NCBI RefSeq assembly: GCF_036227265.1
Contig: NZ_CP109446.1
Span: 4,349,001-4,413,000 of the forward strand
DNA: 64,000 nucleotides
Direction of reading: 5' to 3'
Origin: Streptomyces sp. NBC_01476
GTDB lineage: Bacteria > Actinomycetota > Actinomycetes > Streptomycetales > Streptomycetaceae
Shown here: piece by piece, positions 46,545-54,100 of the stretch
Position numbering within the stretch: the stretch's first letter is position 1
Layout of the letters: every line of letters begins with the position of its first letter
Notes under the pieces: model-generated
What the model was told of the DNA's origin: nothing
What the model saw: only the letters and a program-made list of their open reading frames with translations
The model's database searches: none
Position numbers and translations under genes: made by a program

Positions 46545-46915
46545 CCCTGCCGAAGTGCTCAGCACAGGGACAAGCCCCTGGACCGGCGCAGCAGGATCAA
46601 TGAGGGCAGAGCGGGTCACATGGGGCGCGGCTCATCAAAAATGCGTCTGGCTATTCGATAATTCCTCCGCGAACTGCTGACGACTGCGGGCGCGAGGCGA
46701 TATTGCGTCTCGATTTCCTCACCGCAACTGATTGGGTCTGGACAACAAAGCCCCGGGGCGTTGACCCGGGGCTCAACAATGGAGCGGGTGCCGGGGCCCG
46801 TGCTGTTCAGCGGCACGTTCGATACCGAAGTGCTTGCTGAGCCGGTGTCGTTAGTGCCGGTGGTCGACGAGCCGTACCGCTGTGTGTGGTGGGCGAGCGG
46901 TGCGATGGGCACGCT
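46545..46915. other. Intergenic boundary of the vapC-flanked island
   Basis: No gene is supported. It holds the hairpin agccccggg/cccggggct (46749-46757, 46765-46773; loop gcgttga), then ggagcgggtg at 46781-46790, the same order as at 50394-50434, where it is a tRNA-Gly 3' flank. Confidence 0.55.
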
Positions 46916-47115
46916 TTACCGGTCGTGCAGGACAGTGGGCCGGGTGACGGGGACGACGGTGAGGAGGCCGTCGAGGCCCTTGTAGGCGTCGGGGTTGGTG
47001 GTGAAGAGGGGAAGTCCTTCGGCGATGGCGATGGCGGCGATCATGAGGTCGGCGACGCGGCGCCGGGGTTCGCGTCCGGCGCCGATCACGGCGGCGCAGA
47101 CCCTGCCGTAGGTGC
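46749..47115. repeat. Island boundary repeat, copy 1
   Basis: This stretch (hairpin, ggagcgg-type end, about 130 bp of weakly conserved DNA, then the 3' half of vapC) corresponds in order and sequence to 50394-50815. The vapC parts agree at roughly nine of ten bases; the part before is more diverged. Confidence 0.65.
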
Positions 47116-47193
47116 GGGCGGCTTCGGTGCCGAAGGGGATGGGGTCGAACTCGTTCTCGGCGCGTTGCAGGCCCTGGGCGTACTCAGCGGGCA
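46916..47193 (-). pseudogene. 5'-truncated vapC (PIN-domain toxin)
   Basis: The ATG at 47193 overlaps the antitoxin stop, but the 92-residue product lacks the first half of a PIN domain, including the first catalytic Asp. What remains is AENEFDPIPFGTEAARTYGR, then REPRRRVADLMIAAIAIAEG and LPLFTTNPDAYKGLDGL, the C-terminal half of a VapC. A deletion just after the antitoxin stop is the simplest explanation. Unlikely to be an active RNase. Confidence 0.75.
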
Positions 47194-47453
47194 TAGGGGT
47201 CGTCCGCCTCCTGTTCGGCGGTGGCGTCCTGGTCGGCCCGGAATGCTTCAAGGGAGATGTCCGCGGCGGTGCGGGACATGGCGGCGAACTCTGCGCGCGG
47301 GACGAACCGCCGCCGGCGCCGCAGCGGGATCAACTCCCCGATCTGATGCCCGTCGCGCGTGACGGTGAAGGACTGCCCGCCCTGGACGGCGTCCATGATC
47401 TCTCTGGAACGGTTGCGCAGATCGCGCCGGGTGATCTCAGGCTGCGCTGACAT
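47184..47453 (-). CDS. Phd/YefM-type antitoxin
   Basis: The protein has 89 residues: MSAQPEITRRDLRNRSREIM, then QGGQSFTVTRDGHQIGELIP and a C-terminal toxin-binding tail (EFAAMSRTAADISLEAFRAD, DDPYAR). The N-terminal part is the Phd/YefM DNA-binding fold seen with VapC toxins. gagg directly abuts the ATG, so translation may be leaderless. It is intact although its toxin is truncated, so it may persist as a solo regulator or anti-addiction antitoxin. Confidence 0.8.
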   Translation of the reverse strand: MSAQPEITRRDLRNRSREIMDAVQGGQSFTVTRDGHQIGELIPLRRRRRFVPRAEFAAMSRTAADISLEAFRADQDATAEQEADDPYAR

Positions 47454-47677
47454 CCTCCACGGCAGTACCTGGTAGCACTGCGTGCTCCGCCGCGCCTGCG
47501 GGGATCTGCCCACCGACCCCCTGGCGGAACAACATCTGCTCCCCGTACCGGCCCGGGACGAGCCCTGCTCCCACTGGTTACTGGTCGAAGTGGGTAGTAA
47601 CCACCGCCTCGGGAACCAACAGGCTGACCGCCGAGGCGGCCGGTTCGGGCCACGGGCAAGCCGTGTACGGGCGGGGG

Positions 47678-48301
47678 TCACCACAGTGTCGGGTCCTCTT
47701 CTGGTCGGGGTGCTCCTGGTAGGCCAGGTGGTACCGCGACCGCGATGAGTTGGTCCCAGGTCGTGTAGCGGCGCGCCATGGAGATGAGGAGTTGGGCGGC
47801 GGCGTAGGCGTCATAGGTGGCGCGGTGGCGGCCCGACGCGGGGGCTCCGCTCAGGTCGGGGTCCAGGTGGGCGATGAGGGCGTCGAGGCTGTAGCCGGGC
47901 AGGCCGGGGTGGGTGGCCCTCGCCAGTCGCAGGGTGTCCAGGACGCCCGCGGGCTGCCAGCCAGGCAGGTGTGCGGAAAGGACACGGTAGTCGGTGTGGG
48001 CGTTGTGCGCGCAGATCCACGCCGTGCCGAGCAGCCCGCGGACCGCTCCGGAGACATGCGCCCACGGGTGCTCGGCGGCGAGCCGGTCGTTGGTCAGGCC
48101 GTGTACCCGGGCGGCGCGCGGGGTGACGGGCCGCGGTGGCCGGATCAGCCACGCCCCGGCGTTGGCCGTGTCCGGTCGGCCGTCGCAGATGGGAAGCGCC
48201 GCGACCTCCACCAGATCCGGCGGCCCGGCGCCGTTGCCCTCGACATCGACGGCGAACAGGTCGGGCCAGGTGCCGAAGTCCATGGCGGTCGTCGAGTTCA
48301 T
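47678..48301 (-). CDS. DnaQ-like DEDDh 3'-5' exonuclease
   Basis: The protein has 207 residues. The DEDDh elements are visible: LFAVDVEGNGAGPPDLVEVA (Asp, Glu), HNAHTDYRVLSAHLPGW (Asp), and SGRHRATYDAYAAAQLLI (His, Asp). The end DPTLW is followed by TGA. It is a stand-alone exonuclease domain, as found in mobile and defence contexts, acting on DNA or RNA 3' ends. Its ATG overlaps the stop of the upstream frameshifted ORF (ATGA), so the two were once translated together. Confidence 0.85.
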   Translation of the reverse strand: MNSTTAMDFGTWPDLFAVDVEGNGAGPPDLVEVAALPICDGRPDTANAGAWLIRPPRPVTPRAARVHGLTNDRLAAEHPWAHVSGAVRGLLGTAWICAHNAHTDYRVLSAHLPGWQPAGVLDTLRLARATHPGLPGYSLDALIAHLDPDLSGAPASGRHRATYDAYAAAQLLISMARRYTTWDQLIAVAVPPGLPGAPRPEEDPTLW

Positions 48302-48734
48302 GGTGTGGCGGTTCCGTTCTCCGCTTGTGCCGGCCATCCGATGGGGGCGCGGCCGTGCCGGCGGTAGAGGCGGGGCTTGCTCCGGTCGTGGCACTGGAAG
48401 CCGTAGCCGTGCCGGAGGAAGTGGCGCTGCGGTTCGTCCAGGCCCTCGACGATGATGGCGCGTTCGTCGATCTCGACCGGGCTGGTCCCGCCGAGGGCGC
48501 GCGCGTCGGGTCGGCACGCTCGGGGGTGTGGAAGTGGTCCAGGCTCCGCTGTTCGGCCTGCGCCGACATGACTTTGGGGCGCGGGTAGGCCGTCGCGGCG
48601 GTGTCCGTGGCGGCTCGGACAAGCGACTCGTAAATCCAGCGGGGCTGCAGTCGGACCTCAGTCAGGACCAGAGCAACCCCGCTACCCGGGTCCTCGTGGT
48701 TCGCTAAGAGGCAGTATGTGACCGTGTTGGACAC
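48298..48734 (-). pseudogene. Frameshifted hypothetical gene coupled to the exonuclease
   Basis: From GTG 48734 one frame reads VTYCLLANHEDPGSGVALVL, LQPRWIYESLVRAATD, QRSLDHFHTPERADP with good codon statistics to about 48505. Then a second frame (-1) continues with ALGGTSPVEIDERAIIVEGL, HFLRHGYGFQCHDRSKPRLY to a TGA that overlaps the exonuclease ATG. Neither half makes a complete gene alone, and the joined product would be about 144 residues. Either a mutation, a sequencing error or programmed frameshifting at 48500-48525. No family recognised. Confidence 0.5.
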
Positions 48735-48751
48735 CGAAGGAGAGTGCCGGG

Positions 48752-49492
48752 GTGTCTCTGCTCGCGCCCGATCCCGCTTCGTTCCCGGTGGAGCCTCCCG
48801 GCGATCTGGACAATGCCGGCGTCATCGCGGCTCACGACTGGGCTGCTTTCGACGTGCTGGAGGAGATGATCGACCACTGGTCGCGCCCGGGCTGGTCGGA
48901 CGGTGCCAGTGCGTTCTACTGGCTGCTCGTCTTCCGCGGTGTTCGCGCGCTCGATGAATTCGCGCTTCGCTGCCAAGGGGCGTTGTCTTCGCTGGGCTTC
49001 GATCCGGTGCCTGTGGAGTGGCTTCACACGACGCTGCTGCGCGTTGGTTCCCCCCGCTCCGTCGGCGTCGAGCAGTTGCGTCGGCTGATTGGGGCGACGG
49101 GGGCCGCGCTGCCCGGGGCCTTCGCCCTGCGTGCCGTTCCGCTGGCGGGGTCGCGGGGAGCGGTTCGGCTGACGCTCACCCCGTGGGAACCGTTGGTCTG
49201 CCTGCATGCGGCCCTGGTTGCGGCGAGCGCTGCCGTCGGTTTGCCCGTGAAGAAGCCGACCGCCCGCTTCCGTCCGCACCTCAGCCTTGCGTACAACAAC
49301 CGCAGGCGGGATGCCGCTCCGGTCATCGAGACCGTGACGTCGTTGCGTTCCCTGCCGCCTGTCGAGCTGACTGCCGCCGATGTCCAGCTGGTAGAGCTGC
49401 GCAGGTGCGGCGCCGAGTACCGGTGGGACGTCCTGCAGAGCTTTCCGCTGACGATGTCGGACCTCACCGGCCGTCGCGGCACGGGGCCGTGA
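48752..49492 (+). CDS. 2'-5' RNA ligase / 2H phosphoesterase (LigT-like)
   Basis: The protein has 246 residues with a GTG start at 48752 after aaggagag. Both 2H motifs are present: VEWLHTTLLRVGS (HxT) and FRPHLSLAYNNRR (HxS). The flanking alpha/beta sequence includes FYWLLVFRGVRALDEFALRC and VQLVELRRCGAEYRWDVLQS. 2H enzymes cleave or join 2',5' linkages or cyclic phosphates of nucleotides or RNA. It is divergent from the frameshifted ORF/exonuclease pair with only 17 bp between, so the two units share a promoter region. Confidence 0.85.
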   Translation: MSLLAPDPASFPVEPPGDLDNAGVIAAHDWAAFDVLEEMIDHWSRPGWSDGASAFYWLLVFRGVRALDEFALRCQGALSSLGFDPVPVEWLHTTLLRVGSPRSVGVEQLRRLIGATGAALPGAFALRAVPLAGSRGAVRLTLTPWEPLVCLHAALVAASAAVGLPVKKPTARFRPHLSLAYNNRRRDAAPVIETVTSLRSLPPVELTAADVQLVELRRCGAEYRWDVLQSFPLTMSDLTGRRGTGP

Positions 49493-49720
49493 CAGTCAGG
49501 ACCAGCGTCTTCGGTCCGAGGGCGGGACAAAGCGGCTGGGACCTAAATGCGGCAGGGGCGGGTGGACGGTGGCCAGCACCGAAAAGCGCTCCTTCAGGAG
49601 GTCCAGATGGGGTCGTCGGGTGCGGGTTTGCCGGTGAGGCGAGGCAGGCGCGGCCCCGCGAGTGCCCGAGAAGCTCGCTTCCAGCCAACGTTTTCGCCGA
49701 GCGAGGCGCCAAGCGAACCC
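49493..49720. other. Intergenic region, 228 bp
   Basis: No supported gene. Minus-strand codons near 49600-49650 read RLPRLTGKPAPDDPIWTS before a stop, which might be a decayed 3' end, but nothing upstream supports it. Confidence 0.4.
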
Positions 49721-50164
49721 CTACAGGGCAGACCGGTAGAAAACCTTGCCCTTCCTGGGCTCCGCGCCGAGGGCTTCGTAGAAGGCGAGGGCCGCCGGGT
49801 TGTCGGTGTCGGCGGTCCACTCGATGCGGGAGCACCCGGCATCGGCGGCAGCCTTGAGCAGTTCGGTCATGAGGGCGCGGGCGACGCCTCCGCGGCGGGC
49901 GGACTCGCGGACGTAGAGCTCCTTCAGGTAGAGGGAGGTGTCGGCGCCGGCGGCCGGCCAGAGGAAGGAGTACGAGGCGAGACCGAGAATCTCGTCACCG
50001 TCGCGGGCCAGGAGGACGGTGGCGGCCGGGTGGGGGGAGAAAAGGGCGCGGCGGATCTGGTCGGGGTCGCCGGGAACGGGGTCGCCGCCGTAGTACTGCT
50101 CGATCTCGGCAAGGAGGACGGACAGTTCGTTGGTGTCGGCCTCCGTTGCCGGGCTGACCTGCAC
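49721..50164 (-). CDS. GNAT acetyltransferase
   Basis: The protein has 147 residues with a GTG start at 50164. GNAT motif A, the CoA pyrophosphate loop, is LYVRESARRGGVARALMTEL (R-x-x-G-x-A/G). Motif B is IEWTADTDNPAALAFYEALG, and the N-terminus MQVSPATEADTNELSVLLAE is typical. Substrate unknown. It lies in the vapC-flanked stretch. Confidence 0.87.
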   Translation of the reverse strand: MQVSPATEADTNELSVLLAEIEQYYGGDPVPGDPDQIRRALFSPHPAATVLLARDGDEILGLASYSFLWPAAGADTSLYLKELYVRESARRGGVARALMTELLKAAADAGCSRIEWTADTDNPAALAFYEALGAEPRKGKVFYRSAL

Positions 50165-50242
50165 GATGTCCGCCGTCCTCTCTCACGCCGACGGCAGCGC
50201 GAGGATCTCGCGCAGTGCCTTCATCTCCAGCACTCTTCGGGC

Positions 50243-50377
50243 CTATGGCACCTTATCGGCGACGTCGCGCGCGCGGTGGATGATCAAGGCGCTGCGGTGT
50301 TCTTCCGGGATTTCGACCACCGTGGACATGGCCTGGTCAGCGGCTGATGCCGGGTTGCCGGAGATGGCCGCGCACAT
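50243..50377 (-). CDS. Possible small ORF next to a tRNA remnant
   Basis: A 44-codon frame reads MCAAISGNPASAADQAMSTV, then VEIPEEHRSALIIHRARDVA before TAG. The composition is plausible for coding, but there is no good ribosome binding site and I do not recognise it. It could be the 3' end of a lost larger gene. Confidence 0.3.
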   Translation of the reverse strand: MCAAISGNPASAADQAMSTVVEIPEEHRSALIIHRARDVADKVP

Positions 50378-50393
50378 CGCCTGGGCGAACGAA

Positions 50394-50422
50394 AAAGGCC
50401 CGGGCCATTGACCTGGGCCTTT
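50394..50422 (-). terminator. Hairpin next to the tRNA-Gly remnant
   Basis: aaaggcccggg (50394-50404) pairs with cctgggccttt (50412-50422), one G-U pair, loop ccattga, with A/T runs on both sides. Read on the minus strand it follows the tRNA 3' end, as a normal tRNA terminator would. Confidence 0.75.
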
Positions 50423-50427
50423 TCCAG

Positions 50428-50469
50428 GGAGCGGATGACGGAATCGAACCCGCGCTCTGAGCTTGGGAA
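50428..50469 (-). pseudogene. 3' remnant of a tRNA-Gly gene (candidate att site)
   Basis: On the minus strand, 50469 to 50428 reads as the 3' part of tRNA-Gly, from the anticodon loop ttcccaagctc through ggttcgattcc-like T-arm to the acceptor end ccgctcc. Compared with the normal gene, one base is missing in the T-stem and one acceptor-side base is changed. The 5' half is absent. tRNA 3' ends are the usual integration sites of actinomycete integrative elements, so this looks like an attachment-site scar. Confidence 0.65.
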
Positions 50470-50609
50470 TCACAGGGGTCTTCTCGGCGTTGATGCAGGT
50501 CAGCGGCGCGTACGGTCCTGAAGTGCTTTCTGGAGCCGTGCGGTTGGTGGCTGTGGTTGACCGCGCCGTACCGCCGTGCGTGGCGCGGAGGTGGTGCGGC
50601 TGCCGGGCC

Positions 50610-50824
50610 TTACCGGTCGTGGAGGATGGTGGGCCGGGTGACGGGGACGACGGTGGGGAGGCCGTCGAGGCCCATGTAGTCGTCGGGGTTGGTGGTGAAG
50701 AGGGGCAGCTCTTCGGCGATGGCGATGGCGGCGACACTGAGGTCGGCGACGGGGCGGCGGGGTTCGCGTCCGGTGCCGATCACGGCTGCGCAGACTCTGC
50801 CGTAGGTGCGGGCCAGTTCGGCCC
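50610..50824 (-). pseudogene. Second 5'-truncated vapC copy
   Basis: The minus frame reads RAELARTYGRVCAAVIGTGR, then VADLSVAAIAIAEELPLFTT and NPDDYMGLDGLPTVVPVTRP to TAA at 50610. It is a near duplicate of 46916-47110. No antitoxin and no N-terminal PIN half precede it; the sequence before 50824 is unrelated. Confidence 0.75.
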
Positions 50825-51040
50825 GCCCTGGGCCACATACGGCTCCCGGGACCCGCGCTGCCCGAACGATAGCGAGCACCTGGAGCGCAGCGGCGCCATG
50901 GTGACCGGTCCTTGGGACCGTGACCCGTAGCCGAGTCCATTTCCATGTTGCCGTTCGAGCTGGCCGAGATCTCCCACCGTTCATCAATCCTTGGCTTGCC
51001 CCTTGGTCTGCCGGGTCGGCAAGGGCGGTCCCGTTCGCGC

Positions 51041-51073
51041 CGGAGCCCCGCAGCAGCCTGCTGCGGGGCTCCG
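51041..51073 (-). terminator. Perfect 15-bp terminator of the giant secreted gene
   Basis: cggagccccgcagca (51041-51055) pairs with tgctgcggggctccg (51059-51073) over a 3-nt loop, 28 bp beyond the stop of the minus-strand gene. Confidence 0.9.
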
Positions 51074-51100
51074 GCGTCCGGGCGAAGAGGGGCTCGGGCT

Positions 51101-54100
51101 CTACGGGATCTGGTCGTGGAGGGCGGTCACCTGGTCCGCGTTGAGGGTGTAGTCCCAGGTCTGGAGGTCGCTGACGTCGCCCGGGAGGTGGTTGCTGGTG
51201 TCGGTGCCGTTGTACTGGGCGTCGCCGGCGGTGAAGGGGCCGGTGGCGTTCCAGGAGGTGGCGCCGGTGACGGTGGAGGCGAGGGTGCCGTTGACGAAGA
51301 GGCGGGCGGTGTGGGTGGTGGCGTTGTAGGTGCCGACGAGGTGGGTCCAGCCGGTGGTGGCGCCGGGGGCGGCGGCTGTCCAGAAGCCGGGGCTCGGGGT
51401 GTCGGCCTTGGCGAGGCTGAACGCCCAGCCGGGGGCGCCGGTGGCTGTGTAGTTGTACTGGAGGTAGAAGGGGCTGTTCTCGGTGCCGTCCTGGCCGGCG
51501 ATCGTGGCGTTGGTGGTGGGCAGTGAGCTGAGCTTGACCCAGGCGGACACCGAGTAGCTGCCGGTGGTGTCCAGTACGGGCCCGCCGCTGGTGGCCTCCC
51601 CGGTGGTTCCGTCGAAGGCGAGCGTCTCGCCCCGGGTCGGGTCGGCGGTCCAGGTGGTGGTGCCGCTCAGGGTGAGCGGGTTCTGGCCGACGGTCGGATC
51701 GGTGACGGTGGAGGGCGTGTCGTTGGGCGCGGTGTCGTTGGCCACCGGGAAGCCGTCGCCGTCGTCGAAGTTCCAGGTGTCGTGCGGGGAGAGGATGGAC
51801 GTGGTCTCGGCGGCGTAGCCGGCGTTGGTGAGGTTCACGTGGTCACCGGTGTCCGCGGCGGCCGAGATCTTCTCCTCGCTGTTGGCCGTGTCCGGAACGG
51901 CGAGTGCGGTGTCGAAGTCCGCGTAGTACACGGGCGCGGGCACGGTGTCCCAGGGCGTTCCCAGCGGCATGCTGCTCAGCCAGTCGTTGACGGAGGTGCG
52001 GTTGGTGTCGACGGTGGCGGTGCAGGGGTCGTTGGGTGTGGCGCCGTCCCCGGCGTATCCGTCGCAGGGCGTGAGCGAGGTGAGTGTGGTGGCGATCCCC
52101 CAGCCCTGGAGCTGCTGGACGAGGGCGGTGTAGCCGTTGGATTCGAGTTCGTCGCCGGTGTTGCCCTGCAGGAGGTCTTCGAGCCCCTCGGTGATGATGA
52201 CGTTGCTGATGCCGGGCTGGTCGAGCAGGTCCCGGTCGATCCGGGACAGGACCGCGGGGCCGCCGACGGCGTTTCCGTTGTACGTCTGCGGGTTGTCGGT
52301 CATCAGGTCGTTGGACTCGATGCCCTCGGCGATGGTCCCGTACGGGTGCGGCGAGGTGGGCTCGGTCTCGGCCAGCGCGTCCGAGACGCGGCTGCCGCTG
52401 GTGACGGGGTGGGTGTTGGGCTGGAAGGCGTCGATGAGGCCGTCGCCGAGTACGGCCTGGGTCGGGGTGCCGGCCGAGGCCACGTCGAGGTTGGTGACCA
52501 GGTCGGTGTACCAGCCGTTCCACTGCTGCGCGAACGGGGTGCCGGTGGTGTCGGTGGTCTTGTCTCCCGCGCCGGCCGCGGTCAGGTACTCGTACGCGGT
52601 GTTGGCGAACGAGTGCTGGACGAGGTAGGGCACCGAGTTCGACAACTGGTAGGAAACCAGCAGGTACTGGTCGGCGGTGACGGTGAAGGGCAGCGGATCG
52701 CTGAAGACCGAGCCGCCCTCCGGGATGGCGACGGTCTGCGCGCCGCCGAACTTCAGCGAGGCCGGCGCCGATGCCGGTATCGGCGAGGGTGCGCCCGATC
52801 CCGAGTCGACGGCGATGGTGGCGTGGCCGATGGAGAGCTTGCTGGTGCCGAGCGCGTTGTCGAGCTTGACCCGTACGGTGCCGCCGGACAGCGACGGCTT
52901 GAGGGCGATGCGGAACGTCTGGTTGGAGAAGTTCGCGCCCTGGAAGTTGTACTGGCCCTCGTTGGGGTTGGCCCACGCGCCGGTCCAGGACTGGCCGCTC
53001 GGGGCGGCGGCGGTGGTGCCGTTCGACTCCGGGGTGCCCGCGGTGGTGTTGCGCGTGGCCATGCCGAAGATGTGCAGCGACTCGGTGTCGTAGCCGACGT
53101 GGTTGCCCACGTCCGGCAGGGTGACCGAGGCGATCGTCCTGGTCGGGTCGGTGGGGACGGAGAAGGCGAACAGGCCGTGCGGGCTGGCGTGGGTGCCGGT
53201 GGAGTCGTTGCGGTGCGGCAGGGAGACAGCGGCCAGCGAGCCGCCCACGTCCCACCAGTTGGGGACGGTCAGGTAGTAGACCCGCGAGGTGCCGTCGGTG
53301 TAGTTCACCGACCCCGCCGCGGCGCAGGGCCCTTGGGGGTCGGTGCCGGTGAAGCAGTAGGAGCCGGCAACGGTCTTGCCCTCCGGCACGTATGGAGCGG
53401 TCTCGTCGTCGGCGATGGCGCCCGGGGTGGCGAGGGATGCGTAGCTGGCGGTCGCGAGGATCTCCAGCGCGTTGCCCGAACCGCCGTAGGTCACCGTCTG
53501 GTTGGCGGCGAGCACGTTGTCCTTCTGTCCTGACCCGAAGGCGGGCAGGGTGAAGGTGGCGCCGTCGACGGTGACTTTGCCGCCGCTGGTCCAGCCGGCG
53601 TTCGCCAGGTCGGTTGCCGACAGGCTGTCGCCGCTGCCGTCCATGTCGGCCTGTGCGGTGTTGGTGTCGGAGCTGATGCCGGTGTTGTCGGCACATGCCG
53701 CCAGGCTGGCGCAGGTGGTGGCGGCGTCACCCGTGGCCAGGAACGGGTATCCGGTGGTGCCCGAGTCGTCACCGGCGGCGTCCACCGCGTAGACCCACAA
53801 GGTGTGCGGGCCGGGCGAGTAGGGGGTGACGGGGATCGTCGCCGCGTTCGCGCTGGCGGTCACCGTCTGGGCGGCCGGGGGGTTGCTGGTGGCCGGCGGG
53901 ATGTCCACCGACCAGACGAACTTGGTGGCGCTGGTGCCGCCCGAGGTCGCGATGCTGAAGTGTCCGAGCGTGCCGGCCGGGGCGCCTGCGACGCCGTCCT
54001 GGTCGGTATTGGGATACAGATTGCCTTGCGAGGTGACCGTGGGCGCGTCCGGAGCGGTCGGTTCGGCGGTGAAGTGGCAGGTGGGGGACTGGGCGAAGGT

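Larger units (their letters stand above)
50394..50824. repeat. Island boundary repeat, copy 2
   Basis: The order is hairpin, tRNA-like end, about 130 bp of weakly conserved sequence, then the 3' half of vapC, in the same orientation as copy 1 at 46749-47115. Both vapC halves lose similarity at the same place, near the codons for ART/LARTYGRV. Confidence 0.65.

Noticed and set aside
46781..46800. Second intact tRNA end
   Set aside because: Only about ten bases (ggagcgggtg) match a tRNA-Gly acceptor end; the T-arm is not present, so I use it only as part of the repeat comparison.
46886..47362. Plus-strand frame over the vapC/antitoxin pair
   Set aside because: Shadow; Gly/Asp/Arg-rich, and the minus-strand proteins match known families.
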